Shown here in pieces: positions 48,501-58,385 of a stretch of 64,000 nt of DNA. Under the pieces are notes generated by a model. It made no database searches. It saw nothing but the letters and a program-made list of their open reading frames with translations, and was not told the origin of the DNA. This DNA is from Blastocatellia bacterium AA13 (GTDB lineage: Bacteria > Acidobacteriota > Blastocatellia > UBA7656), in assembly GCA_003222245.1 (NCBI GenBank), contig QHVH01000028.1, forward strand, positions 21,671 to 85,670, written 5' to 3'. Position 1 is the first letter of the stretch. Every line of letters begins with the position of its first letter. A program made the position numbers and the translations under genes.

Positions 48501-51500
48501 GAGTTCGGCAAGCCCGATTGAAGAAATAATCACGGGTATCTGGTCGAAGCTTCTCGATCTGGATCACGTAGGAAGGCACGACAACTTTTTCGAGATTGGA
48601 GGCCACTCCCTGCTGGCAACCAGCTCCACGTCGAGAGTGCGCGAGGCGTTCGGCGTCGACCTGCCGCTGAGCACGATCTTTAATGCGCCGACGGCCGCTT
48701 CGCTTGCGGAGCGGATCGAAGCACTGCTGGTCACCCGAGTCGACGCGGCTCATTCATCGATTAGCAAAGCGGCCGGAGAAGGCCCGGCGCCGCTTTCTCA
48801 CGCGCAGCGGCGAATGTGGTTCCTGAATCAACTCGATCCCGACAGCGCCGCCTACAACACGCCCGCGGCTCTCCGGCTAAAGGGAACCCTCGACATAGAC
48901 GTGTTGAAAGCCGGCTTTGGCGATCTGATAAAGCGGCACGAATCGCTCCGAACGCGCTTCGTAACCGCGGGAGCGGAACCCGCCCAGGTCATCGAAGAGG
49001 ACGGCCCGTTCGACTTCACCGTAGTTGATCTTCGCGAGCATTCGCCGGAGCTCCGCGAATCGGAATATCGCGGGAGGGTTCGAGAGGAAGCGCTGCGGCC
49101 CTTCGACTTGAGCCGCCTGCCGCTTTTGCGCTGCGTGCTCTTCGTTCTCGATCAGCAGGAGTATCTCCTCTTGATAAACATGCACCACATCATCTCCGAC
49201 GGTTGGTCGATGCGAGTGTTGGTGCGCGAAGCGGCGGAGATTTACTCCGCGCGAATCGAGCAGCGGCCTTCAATGCTCGAGCCGCTTGCGCTTCAGTACG
49301 AAGGCTATGCGCGATGGCAGAAGGAATGGTTCGAGAGCGGCGTTCTGGAGGGGCAGCTCCATTATTGGCGAGAGCAGCTTGCGGGCGTCTCTCCGATGCT
49401 CGAGCTTCCGACGGATCGCCCGAGGCCCGCTGTCCAGAGCGATAGAGGCGAACGGCTGCCTTTCGAATTCTCGGCCTCTCTTACAAATCGTTTAAAAGCG
49501 CTGAGCAACGAAGAGAGCGCGACTCTGTTTATGACATTGGTCGGGGCGTTCAGCGTTCTGCTCCACAGGTATACGCGACAGAACGACATCGCGATCGGGA
49601 CGCCGGCGGCAAATCGCAATCGAAGCGAGACGGAAGGACTGATCGGGTTCCTGGTTAATACGCTCGTGATTCGGGCGGACCTATCCGGAGATCCCGAGTT
49701 TCGAGAAATGCTTCGCCGAATCAGGCGGACTGCCTTGAATGCATATGTTCATCAAGACATACCGTTCGAATGGCTGGTCGAAGAGCTTGCGCCCGAGAGG
49801 AGCTTGAGCCACGCGCCACTCTTCCAGGTCCTGTTCGTGCTTCAAGATCAACGCGGCGCGCTTCCGGAGCTTCCATCGCTGAGCGCCAACCTGGAAGACG
49901 TCGACGCCGGCACGAGCCGGTTCGATCTCGAAATTCACGTCTGGGAGAGTCAAACGGGGTTGGGCGGCGTGATGATGTACAGCTCGGATCTATTCGAGCA
50001 TGCGACCGTTGCGCGGATGACGAGCTGCTTCGAAACGCTGATCGAATCAATCCTGGCGAATCCCGACTGCCCGATCTCCAAGCTGTCGATTCTGACCGAT
50101 GCCGAAGAGCGTCGGATTATTACCGATTGGAATGAGACAGCCGCGGATTATGAGAGCAGCGTCTGCATTCATGGATTGTTCGAGTCGCAGGCGGTCCTTG
50201 CTCCGGATCGAACCGCGATCGTCTTCGGCGATTGCTGCCTTAGCTACGACCATTTGAATCGCCGGGCCAATCAGCTCGCGCATCATCTGAATTCGCTGGG
50301 CGCGGCCCCTGAGATACGAGTCGCAATCTGCGTTGAACGCAGCGTCGAAATGTTGATCGCCGTGCTGGCGGTTCTAAAATCCGGCGCGGGCTACATTCCG
50401 TTGACCCCGGCCTATCCGCGCGAACGGCTCGCGTTCATGCTGGAAGATGCCGGCCTGTTAATCACCGACAGACAGTCGACGGCGATCTTACCCGATCACC
50501 ACGCTCGAGTGATCAGCCTCGATTCGAATAGCGATTTCCTCCGCGATGGAGATCGCGAGAATTTCAATTCGGAGGCCGCGGCGGACAACCTCGCTTATGT
50601 CATCTACACGTCCGGTTCGACCGGCCGTCCGAAGGGCGTCGCGTTGAGTCATCGCGCTCTATTGAATCTCTTGTGCTGGGAGATGGACAGCTCGGCTCTG
50701 GAACCGGGAGAGCGGACGCTCCAGTTTTCTTCGATCACCTTCGACATGTCGTTCAACGAAGCTTTTTCGGCGTGGTGCTCCGGAGGCACGCTCGTTCTGG
50801 TTTCGGAAGAGATGCGTCTGGACCCGAGAGATCTCTGGGCCTACATTCGAGAACAGCAGGTAGAGAGACTGCTTCTTCCATATGTAGCGCTTCAGCAGTT
50901 GGCGGAGCAGTTCGAACAGGGCCCGTCAGCAATACGCGAAGTCGCAACATCGGGAGAGCAGCTCAAGATCAGCAGACAGATTGAAGCGATGTTCACCGGT
51001 CTCGATGCGACTCTTGAAAATCACTATGGCCCGAGCGAGAGCCACGTTGTGACAGCGCATCGGTTGACGGGGCCGCCGTCGACCTGGCCTGAACTTCCAT
51101 CCATCGGCCGCCCGATCGCAAACAGTCAGATTTACATCCTCGGCGAGAACTTTGGGCCGTTGCCTGTTGGAGTGCCCGGCGAGTTGTTCATCGGAGGCGA
51201 CAGTCTTGGGCGCGGCTACCTGAACCGTCCCGAGTTGACCGCGGAGCGATTCATCCCGAATCCGTTTGGGGCTTCGGGCGCCCGAATGTACAAGAGCGGC
51301 GATTTATCGCGCTTCCGCGACGGCGGCGACATCGAGTTCCTGGGCCGCATAGACCATCAGGTCAAAATACGCGGCCATCGAGTCGAGCTTGCCGAAATAG
51401 ACGCGGTGCTCGGCGACCATCCGTCAGTAGCGCAATCGTTGACGGTCGCATTGCCGAACGACATCGGAGAGAAGATGCTGGTCGCCTATGTCGCGGCGGA

Positions 51501-54500
51501 TCCGAACGAGCAGGTTACGGTAGCTCAGTTGCGCGAATTCACCGGCCGGAAGCTGCCGGATTACATGATCCCTTTGAGTTTCGTGATGCTTCCGGCGCTG
51601 CCCGTTACCGAGAACGGCAAAGTCGACAGACGGGCATTGCCGGCCCCGGAACGGTTGCAGTCGTCAGACGGTGATTACGAAGCGCCGCGCACGTTGACTG
51701 AACAGGTTCTGGCAAAGCTGTGGAGCGACGTTCTCAGGCTGGAACGCGCCGGTATCGACGACAACTTCTTCGCCTTTGGAGGACATTCTCTCCTGGCGAC
51801 GCAATTGATGTCGCGCATTCGAAGCGCCTTTCGAGCCGAGATTCCGCTTCGCGCGCTGTTTTCCGCTCCGACCATCCGCGGCCTGTCGCAAGCGATCGAC
51901 GATGCATTGAGAGCGACGGGGCCCGTGCGCCGCATCACTCGACAGGCCGACTCGAGCGAAGCGCCTCTTTCATTCGCGCAGCAGCGTCTCTGGTTCATCG
52001 ACCAGCTTGAACCCGGCAACCCCTTCTACAATCTCTACACCGTCATCGAGATGAAAGGGCGGCTGGATCTGCTCGCGCTCGAGAGGACGCTCTCGGAGAT
52101 CATTATTCGCCACGAGGTGCTTCGGACCACCTTTGCTGAGAAGGATGGCGGACCGGTGCAGGTCATCGGAAAGCCTGAGCCGGCCTCGATAGAGTTCGAG
52201 GATTTGACAGGCGTGCCCGCCGAGGCCGCCGAAATGGAGGCGATGCGTCTCGCCGGCGAGGAGACGCAGCGTCCGTTTGAGCTTGGCTCCGGGCCGCTGT
52301 TTAGAGTGCGTGTTTTTCGCATCGCCCATGAGCGACACACAGCGATTTTCACGATGCATCACATCATCAGCGACGGTTGGTCGATCGGGGTGCTGATCAA
52401 CGAAGTAGCCGCGCTCTACGAAGCGTTCTCGTCGGGTGGGATTTCGCCGCTGCCGGAGCTCGAGATCCAGTACGCCGACTTCGCTCGGTGGCAACGAGAA
52501 TGGCTTGAAGACGGAGCGTTGGACCAGCAGCTCGGCTACTGGCGGGCGCGGCTTGCGGGCGCGCCATCTGTCCTGTCTCTTCCTGCCGACAGGCCTCGCC
52601 CCGCGATCAAAGGCCGAAGCGGGGCGCTGCACACGATTGAGATCGGGCCGGAGTTGACTTCATCGCTTGGATCGCTCAGCCGCTCCAATGGCTCGACCTT
52701 GTTTATGACGCTGCTTGCCGCGTTCAACGCGTTGTTGTCGCGCTACACGCACATCACGGACATCGTCGTCGGAGCAGACGTCGCGAATCGCAATCGCGCT
52801 GAAACCGAAGCGTTGATCGGCTTCTTTGTAAATATGCTCGTGCTGCGGACCGATCTAAGCGGCGATCCCACGTTCCTGGAATTGCTGTCGCGAACGCGCG
52901 AGATATGCCTTGGCGGCTACGCGCATCAGGACGTTCCCTTTGAGAAGCTCGTGGAAGAGCTGAGTCCCGAGCGAAGCCTCAGTTACACCCCGCTCTTTCA
53001 GGTACTGTTCGTGCTGCAGAATGCGCCTTCGCGAGACCTGAGCCTGCCCGGCGTCGAGCTGAGCGCATTGTCGCTTCCAAAAGAGACCGCCAACTACGAT
53101 CTGTTGCTGGACCTGTCGGAGGATGGCGACCGGCTCACCGGTTTCCTTCAATACAGCACCGACCTCTTCGATTCGTCGACGATCGAACGAATGGCGGGCC
53201 ATCTGCTGAACTTGATTGAGGGGATCGTCGGCGATCCTTCGCTGTCTCTCTCCGAATTCCCGGTTATGTCGCCGGCTGAGATACGGCATATCACCGTCGA
53301 CTGGAACGATACGCGGACCGACTATCCCCGAGACGCGGTTATAAGCGAGCTCTTCGAATACTGGGCCGGCGAAACATCCGACAGCATCGCGGTTATTTGT
53401 GAAGATCTCAGTCTTACTTATTACACGCTCGATAGGCGAGCGAACCAGCTCGCTCGCTGCCTGCACCACATGGGTGTCGGGCCCGAGGTTCCGGTCGGAT
53501 TGGGGGTCGAGCGCGGCGTTGAAATGCTTGTGGCGATCCTGGCCATACTGAAAGCAGGCGGCGCTTATGTCCCTCTTGACCCTTCGTATCCGATCGAGCG
53601 CCTCGGCATTCTTCTGGAAGATGCCCGCGTGCCGGTCTTGATCACTCAAGAGACTCTGCTCGACAAGTTCCCGGTACATTTTGGACGAGTAGTCTGTTTG
53701 GACAGTGAGCGCGACGAGATTGATCGCGAGAGCGACGAGCCGCTGCCTGCGTCGGCTGTCGCCGACAATCTGGCTTATGTCATCTACACCTCTGGATCGA
53801 CCGGCCGTCCCAAAGGCGTGAGCGTCACTCATCGAGGCGCCGTGCGGCTTGTGCGAGACACCAACTACATCCAGCTCGGCCCCGAAGAAGTTGTCGTACA
53901 GCTTGCGCCTGTTACTTTCGACGCATCGACGCTGGAAATTTGGGGCAGCCTCTTGAATGGAGCGTCGCTTGTCATCGTGAAGGAGCACCGGACTTCCATC
54001 GCGCGGATAGCGCAGGTGCTCGAAGAACACGCGGTGACGACGATGTGGCTCACCGCCGGCCTCTTTCATCTGATGGTCGACGAAGCTCTGGATCGGCTTG
54101 CGGCAGCAAGGCAGCTCCTGGCGGGCGGCGATATCCTCTCTCCGCATCACGTGCGCAGGTACATTGAAGCAGCCGGGAATCGAGTTCTAATAAACGGCTA
54201 TGGTCCGACCGAGAACACGACCTTTACTTGTACGTATTCAATGAATCGCGAGACCGAGTTCGGCGCTACGGTTCCTATCGGCAAACCGATCAGCAACACT
54301 CGAGTGTACTTGTTGGATCCACGGCTGAATGTAGCTCCGATTGGAGTCAGCGGGGAACTATACACCGGAGGCGACGGTCTCGCGCGAGGCTACTTGAATG
54401 CGCCCGCTCAGACCGCCGAGAGGTTCATTCCAGACGCGCTGGGAACCGAAGGCGGGCGGATCTATAGGACCGGAGATCTCGCTAGATACGCGCCGGACGG

Positions 54501-57500
54501 CCGGATCGAGTTCCTGGGGCGCGGCGATTATCAAGTTAAGGTGCGAGGATTCCGAATTGAGCTCGGCGAGATCGAAACGATGATCAGCCGGCATCCCGAC
54601 GTGAGAGAAGCCGTAGTCCTCGCGAGAGGCGATCAAGTCGGCGATCGGCGAATCATCGCTTATGTGACCGGCAAGCCTGACAAATCGCTTGTCGCCGCCG
54701 ATCTCAAGCATTACCTCAAAGACCGGCTGCCAGAATACATGGTTCCAGGATCGATTGTTCCGCTGGACGAACTGCCTCTGACCGAGAACGGCAAGGTAGA
54801 CCGAAACCGGCTCCCAGAGCCTGAGACATATATCAATGAAGAGAGTAAAGCGCCGGCGGCAGGGCTGAGTCCGATCGAGGAAGTACTGATCGGAATGTGG
54901 GAGAACCTCCTGAGCGCGCGAGGCATTGGTCTCGACGAAGACTTCTTCGAGCTGGGCGGACATTCGCTTCTGGCGACTCAAGTGGTCTCGCGAGTGAGGG
55001 AGACATTCAACGTCGAGATGCCGCTGCGTCAGATGTTCGAGCACCCAACTGTTCGCGAGTTTGGACGCGACATCGAATTCGCGATTAAGCGAGGCGCCGG
55101 TGTTGAAGCGCCGCCGATCCTGCCCGTTCCTCGAGAATTCGGCATGCCGCTCTCATACTCCCAGCAGCGGCTATGGTTCCTGGATCAACTCGAACCGGGA
55201 AGCCCGTTTTACAACATTCACGTTGGTGTTCGAATCTCGGGGCCGTTGGATGCGGACATCTTCGCCGCATCGCTCCGCGAAATAGTGAGAAGACATGAGG
55301 TCCTGCGCACGACCTTTTCGCTTGCGGATGGAGAGCCTGTTCAGATCATCGACGCTGCCGCCGACCTGGATTTTCGCCTCGTCGATTTGAGTGAGCTCGA
55401 AGGCGAGCGCGGCCGCGAGGAAGCAGCTCGTAGAGCCAATGAAGAAGCTCTTACGCCGTTCGATCTGAACCGCGGTCCGTTGCTGCGGGTCAGGGTGCTG
55501 CGGCTCGGGTCCGAAGAGCACGTAGCGCTCTTCACGATGCACCACATCATAAGCGACGGCTGGTCGCTTGGGGTTCTGGTTAATGAGGTCGCCGCGATCT
55601 ATCCGGCTCTTGCATCAAAAGGGCCCTCTCCTCTGACTGACCTGCCGATCCAGTATGCGGATTTCGCGGTTTGGCATCGCGAGTGGCTGCAAGGCGACGT
55701 GCTTGATCTACAGTTGGCTTATTGGAAGTCGCGATTGACCGGCGCTCCCGCGGTTTTTGAACTGCCGACCGATCGTCCGAGACCCGCGATTCAGACTTAT
55801 AGAGGCGACGCACACACCGTTCTGCTAGCGACGGAGCTTGCGGAGAATCTCAAGGCGCTGAGCCGGCAACAAGGCGTCACGCTCTTTATGACTCTGTTGG
55901 CTGCCTGGCAGACGATGTTGATGCGCTACACGCATCAAGAGGACTTCGTGGTGGGCACGCCCATCGCCAACCGGAACCGGGCGGAGACCGAAGGCCTAAT
56001 TGGATTCTTCGTCAATACGCTGCCGATGAGGACTGATCTCACGGGTGATCCGGCTTTCAACGAGTTGCTCGGCCGGGTTCGCGAGATTACGTTGGGCGCA
56101 TACGCGCATCAGGATCTACCGTTCGAACGACTGGTTGAAGAACTCGCTCCGGAACGGAGCCTGAGTCACGCGCTTCTCTTCCAGGTAATGTTCGTTCTGC
56201 AGAACACTCCCGTGGAAAACCTCGAGCTTCGGGGCCTGAGCTTGAGTGTTATGAAGTCTCGCACCGAGACTGCGCAGTTCGATCTCGTTCTCGATATGCG
56301 TGAGTCGCGGCAGGGGCTGGAGACGACCATCGAATACAACGTCGACCTGTTCGATGCTTCGACGATAGAGCGCATGGCGGTCCATCTCGAGACGCTGTTG
56401 CACGGAGTCGCGGCAAATCCTACGCAGCGGCTTTCAGACATGCCGCTGTTCAGCGAGCAGCAGCTCAGTCAGATTCTTATCGATTGGAACAACACGCGAA
56501 GCAGCTATCCGAAGAACATCTGTCTTCACGAGCTGTTTCTCGCTCAGGCCGAACAGCGCGCCGACTCCGTCGCCGTCGTCTTTGACGCGGAGCAAGTCAC
56601 ATACGGGGAGCTGAATCGCCGATCCAACAAGCTGGCGCGCTACTTGCGCGAGATGGGTCTCAGACCTGATTGCCTGGCGGCCATATGCGTCGAGCGCTCT
56701 ATTGAAATGATCGTAGCGGTGCTCGGCGTTCTTAAGTCCGGCGGCGCTTACCTGCCATTGGATCCGGCCTATCCGCGTGAGCGGCTTTTAGTGATGCTCG
56801 AAGATTCGCGTGCGGGGATCGTGATAACGCAACAGCGGCTGCTTGCGATGATTCCGGAGATACCGGCGCGTGTCGTTTGCATCGATACGGATTGGTTCGA
56901 AGTCTCGAGCCGCGCTGATGACAACCTTGAAGCTGCCGTTACTCCCGGCAATCTCGCGTATGTGATTTACACTTCCGGATCGACCGGCAAACCGAAAGGC
57001 GTATTGATTCCCCATCGAGCCGTTGTGAATCACAACTTCGCGGTGGCATCGCCGTATCAACTAACATCCCGAGACCGCGTGCTTCAGTTTGCGGCATTGA
57101 GTTTCGACGTTGCCGTCGAAGAGATCTTTCCGACGTGGATGTGCGGCGCGGCGGTCGTCTTGCTTCCGGAGTCGGCAATGAGCTCGCCCAACTCGTTTTG
57201 GAAATTCCTGGATAGTCAACGAGTCACGGTTGTAAATCTTCCGACCGCTTTCTGGAACGAAATCGTCTCCGAACGAGCCTCGCATAATGGCAATTCGCGC
57301 CCGGCTCTCCGCGTTGCCGCCATCGGCGGGGAGAAAGGGTTGCTGGAGCGCTTCGAACGTGCGCAGGAAGTGATTGGTCCGGAATTGAGGTTGATGAACG
57401 TGTACGGACCCACGGAAACGACGGTGACCAACACCGTGTACGAGTGGCGTCCCGGCAGCAAGCCAGGTGGAACGTCTTCGGTGCCTCTCGGCCGGCCGAT

Positions 57501-58362
57501 CGCGAATACGCGAATGTATATAGTCGACAGGCACGTTCAGCCGGTTCCAATAGGCGCTCCGGGAGAAGTACATATCAGCGGCGACAGCATGGCGCGAGGT
57601 TATCTGAATCGTCCGGATCTGACCGCGGAGAAGTTCATTCCCGATCCCTTCAGCGATGAGGCGGGCGGGCGGACTTATAAGACAGGCGATGTCGGCAGGC
57701 TGCTCGAAGATAGCTGTATCGAATTCCTTGGCCGCGTCGATCAACAAGTCAAGGTTCGCGGCTTCCGCATTGAGCTGGGCGAGATCGAAGCGGTGCTGCG
57801 CAGTCATTCGGATATCCGCGAAGCCGTCGTCGTTGCTCGCGACGGTGGCCGCGGCGGCAAGCGTGTGATCGGATACGTGGTCGCGAAGAATGAACAACCG
57901 CCGTCGATCGGCGAGCTGCGGGCGCATGTCAAGAGCAGGCTTCCCGAGTACATGGTTCCATCGGTGATCATCAGTCTCGAGGAATTGCCTTTGACCGGGA
58001 ACGGAAAAGTAGACAGAGCAAGACTGCCTGAGCCCGCGCAGCAACGACCGGAACTGGAAGAGCAATACACTCCGCCGGGAAGCCCTCTCGAAGAGCTGCT
58101 CGCTCAAATATGGTCACAGGTGTTGGGTATTGATCGAATCGGCGTGCACGACGACTTCTTCGAGTTGGGCGGTCATTCACTGCTTGCGACGCAGCTTGTG
58201 TCTCGAGTTCGCGACGCATTGAGCGTCGAGCTGGCCCTGCGGAACCTGTTTGAGAGCCCCACAATCGCTCAACTGAGTCAGGTCGTCGAGGACGGTCTCA
58301 TTAAGCAAATGGAACAACTCAGCGAAGAAGAAGCGCTAGGCGCGCTTCGCGAACCATACTGA
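45577..58362 (+). CDS. Four-module NRPS (C-A-T)x4
   Basis: 4261 residues, overlapping the previous NRPS gene by 14 bp. Module 1: C ~4-445 (H142 in HHLLLDG, with SPAQEGILFHTLY as in D-accepting C domains), A ~468-970 with code DILQLGLIWK (glycine), T Ser1011. Module 2: C ~1069-1510, A ~1525-2025 with code DMNLASHVVK, closest to proline codes but not standard, T Ser2071. Module 3: C ~2129-2570, A ~2585-3080 with code DALWLGGTFK (valine-like), T Ser3130. Module 4: C ~3189-3630, A ~3645-4140 with code DVENAGVVTK (unassigned), T Ser4201. C domains 2-4 all have MHHIISDGWS. There are no methyltransferase, epimerase or thioesterase domains. The C-terminal tail (QLSEEEALGALREPY) is a docking/end segment. 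Codes were aligned by eye to GrsA. Confidence 0.95.
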   Translation: MKTIEDLYPLSPAQEGILFHTLYSQGSGVYVEQFSCVFDEALDAGAFDLAWRRALRDHPSLRTSFLWDQVDRPLQVVHRKAEVSLEQGDWRELSHAEQEERFEQYLKTDREKGFDPTQAPLMRLHLIRIGERAYRFVWSFHHLLLDGWSMCLVLDQVFTAYEAIREGKEITSRGSRPYKDYIAWLQREDRSESEAFWSRSLAGFTTPTSLGIVANQSTDAVASGFAERYQSVRSTLSTTVASTLDAAARTAHLSIGAIAQAAWALLLSRYSDEFDVVFGVALSGRPSELEGSDEMVGLFINTLPLRVSVDDTMTALTLAGRVQEAQAALQQHQTTPLVEIQRLGNRRGGQSLFDSLLIIENFPVAETLLRRRDSLKASQIRFSETANYPITAKVFPGESLSFELNYDANRVGSLDAERMAAHFLQLLERIASEPDCLICDLPLLSPTERHRLLVELNKTEASYPKDRCIHQLFAEQAARTPARIALACDDLNLSDDSNLSYAGLDRESNRLARYLCSLGVNAEARVAICLPRGVEMVTAVLAVLKAGAAYVPLDPSHPAERLSFILKDSGARLLLTSGAAADGFAPPELKVVSIDRDRHAIELERSDDLECAVTPDHLAYTIYTSGSTGRPKGVQITHRSVVNFLDSMRRTPGLEPEDVLVSVTTLSFDIAGLELLLPISIGAKTIVASTDVAADGARLGELLTRSGATVMQATPSRWRLLLESDWSGDDNFKALCGGEALPPTLAEELVARGGEVWNLYGPTETTIWSTIARIESSNCISIGRPISNTQIYLLDSRMNPVPTGIPGDLYIGGDGVGRGYLNRPDLTATAFVPDPFTSESGARFYRTGDRARYLDDGRIEYQGRSDHQAKVRGFRVEPGEIETVLSEHNAIQQAVVIVREDSTGAGQLGAYLIAANGHRPDNRELRAFLRERLPEYMIPSWFVMLDSLPLTANGKVDRRSLSLDRPRDPGNESSESSASPIEEIITGIWSKLLDLDHVGRHDNFFEIGGHSLLATSSTSRVREAFGVDLPLSTIFNAPTAASLAERIEALLVTRVDAAHSSISKAAGEGPAPLSHAQRRMWFLNQLDPDSAAYNTPAALRLKGTLDIDVLKAGFGDLIKRHESLRTRFVTAGAEPAQVIEEDGPFDFTVVDLREHSPELRESEYRGRVREEALRPFDLSRLPLLRCVLFVLDQQEYLLLINMHHIISDGWSMRVLVREAAEIYSARIEQRPSMLEPLALQYEGYARWQKEWFESGVLEGQLHYWREQLAGVSPMLELPTDRPRPAVQSDRGERLPFEFSASLTNRLKALSNEESATLFMTLVGAFSVLLHRYTRQNDIAIGTPAANRNRSETEGLIGFLVNTLVIRADLSGDPEFREMLRRIRRTALNAYVHQDIPFEWLVEELAPERSLSHAPLFQVLFVLQDQRGALPELPSLSANLEDVDAGTSRFDLEIHVWESQTGLGGVMMYSSDLFEHATVARMTSCFETLIESILANPDCPISKLSILTDAEERRIITDWNETAADYESSVCIHGLFESQAVLAPDRTAIVFGDCCLSYDHLNRRANQLAHHLNSLGAAPEIRVAICVERSVEMLIAVLAVLKSGAGYIPLTPAYPRERLAFMLEDAGLLITDRQSTAILPDHHARVISLDSNSDFLRDGDRENFNSEAAADNLAYVIYTSGSTGRPKGVALSHRALLNLLCWEMDSSALEPGERTLQFSSITFDMSFNEAFSAWCSGGTLVLVSEEMRLDPRDLWAYIREQQVERLLLPYVALQQLAEQFEQGPSAIREVATSGEQLKISRQIEAMFTGLDATLENHYGPSESHVVTAHRLTGPPSTWPELPSIGRPIANSQIYILGENFGPLPVGVPGELFIGGDSLGRGYLNRPELTAERFIPNPFGASGARMYKSGDLSRFRDGGDIEFLGRIDHQVKIRGHRVELAEIDAVLGDHPSVAQSLTVALPNDIGEKMLVAYVAADPNEQVTVAQLREFTGRKLPDYMIPLSFVMLPALPVTENGKVDRRALPAPERLQSSDGDYEAPRTLTEQVLAKLWSDVLRLERAGIDDNFFAFGGHSLLATQLMSRIRSAFRAEIPLRALFSAPTIRGLSQAIDDALRATGPVRRITRQADSSEAPLSFAQQRLWFIDQLEPGNPFYNLYTVIEMKGRLDLLALERTLSEIIIRHEVLRTTFAEKDGGPVQVIGKPEPASIEFEDLTGVPAEAAEMEAMRLAGEETQRPFELGSGPLFRVRVFRIAHERHTAIFTMHHIISDGWSIGVLINEVAALYEAFSSGGISPLPELEIQYADFARWQREWLEDGALDQQLGYWRARLAGAPSVLSLPADRPRPAIKGRSGALHTIEIGPELTSSLGSLSRSNGSTLFMTLLAAFNALLSRYTHITDIVVGADVANRNRAETEALIGFFVNMLVLRTDLSGDPTFLELLSRTREICLGGYAHQDVPFEKLVEELSPERSLSYTPLFQVLFVLQNAPSRDLSLPGVELSALSLPKETANYDLLLDLSEDGDRLTGFLQYSTDLFDSSTIERMAGHLLNLIEGIVGDPSLSLSEFPVMSPAEIRHITVDWNDTRTDYPRDAVISELFEYWAGETSDSIAVICEDLSLTYYTLDRRANQLARCLHHMGVGPEVPVGLGVERGVEMLVAILAILKAGGAYVPLDPSYPIERLGILLEDARVPVLITQETLLDKFPVHFGRVVCLDSERDEIDRESDEPLPASAVADNLAYVIYTSGSTGRPKGVSVTHRGAVRLVRDTNYIQLGPEEVVVQLAPVTFDASTLEIWGSLLNGASLVIVKEHRTSIARIAQVLEEHAVTTMWLTAGLFHLMVDEALDRLAAARQLLAGGDILSPHHVRRYIEAAGNRVLINGYGPTENTTFTCTYSMNRETEFGATVPIGKPISNTRVYLLDPRLNVAPIGVSGELYTGGDGLARGYLNAPAQTAERFIPDALGTEGGRIYRTGDLARYAPDGRIEFLGRGDYQVKVRGFRIELGEIETMISRHPDVREAVVLARGDQVGDRRIIAYVTGKPDKSLVAADLKHYLKDRLPEYMVPGSIVPLDELPLTENGKVDRNRLPEPETYINEESKAPAAGLSPIEEVLIGMWENLLSARGIGLDEDFFELGGHSLLATQVVSRVRETFNVEMPLRQMFEHPTVREFGRDIEFAIKRGAGVEAPPILPVPREFGMPLSYSQQRLWFLDQLEPGSPFYNIHVGVRISGPLDADIFAASLREIVRRHEVLRTTFSLADGEPVQIIDAAADLDFRLVDLSELEGERGREEAARRANEEALTPFDLNRGPLLRVRVLRLGSEEHVALFTMHHIISDGWSLGVLVNEVAAIYPALASKGPSPLTDLPIQYADFAVWHREWLQGDVLDLQLAYWKSRLTGAPAVFELPTDRPRPAIQTYRGDAHTVLLATELAENLKALSRQQGVTLFMTLLAAWQTMLMRYTHQEDFVVGTPIANRNRAETEGLIGFFVNTLPMRTDLTGDPAFNELLGRVREITLGAYAHQDLPFERLVEELAPERSLSHALLFQVMFVLQNTPVENLELRGLSLSVMKSRTETAQFDLVLDMRESRQGLETTIEYNVDLFDASTIERMAVHLETLLHGVAANPTQRLSDMPLFSEQQLSQILIDWNNTRSSYPKNICLHELFLAQAEQRADSVAVVFDAEQVTYGELNRRSNKLARYLREMGLRPDCLAAICVERSIEMIVAVLGVLKSGGAYLPLDPAYPRERLLVMLEDSRAGIVITQQRLLAMIPEIPARVVCIDTDWFEVSSRADDNLEAAVTPGNLAYVIYTSGSTGKPKGVLIPHRAVVNHNFAVASPYQLTSRDRVLQFAALSFDVAVEEIFPTWMCGAAVVLLPESAMSSPNSFWKFLDSQRVTVVNLPTAFWNEIVSERASHNGNSRPALRVAAIGGEKGLLERFERAQEVIGPELRLMNVYGPTETTVTNTVYEWRPGSKPGGTSSVPLGRPIANTRMYIVDRHVQPVPIGAPGEVHISGDSMARGYLNRPDLTAEKFIPDPFSDEAGGRTYKTGDVGRLLEDSCIEFLGRVDQQVKVRGFRIELGEIEAVLRSHSDIREAVVVARDGGRGGKRVIGYVVAKNEQPPSIGELRAHVKSRLPEYMVPSVIISLEELPLTGNGKVDRARLPEPAQQRPELEEQYTPPGSPLEELLAQIWSQVLGIDRIGVHDDFFELGGHSLLATQLVSRVRDALSVELALRNLFESPTIAQLSQVVEDGLIKQMEQLSEEEALGALREPY

Positions 58363-58385
58363 TTACCAGCCCGATAATTCATATA

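Noticed and set aside
52855..54150. 431-residue minus-strand frame inside the NRPS gene
   Set aside because: It is antisense to conserved C and A domain coding sequence; long antisense frames are expected at this base composition.
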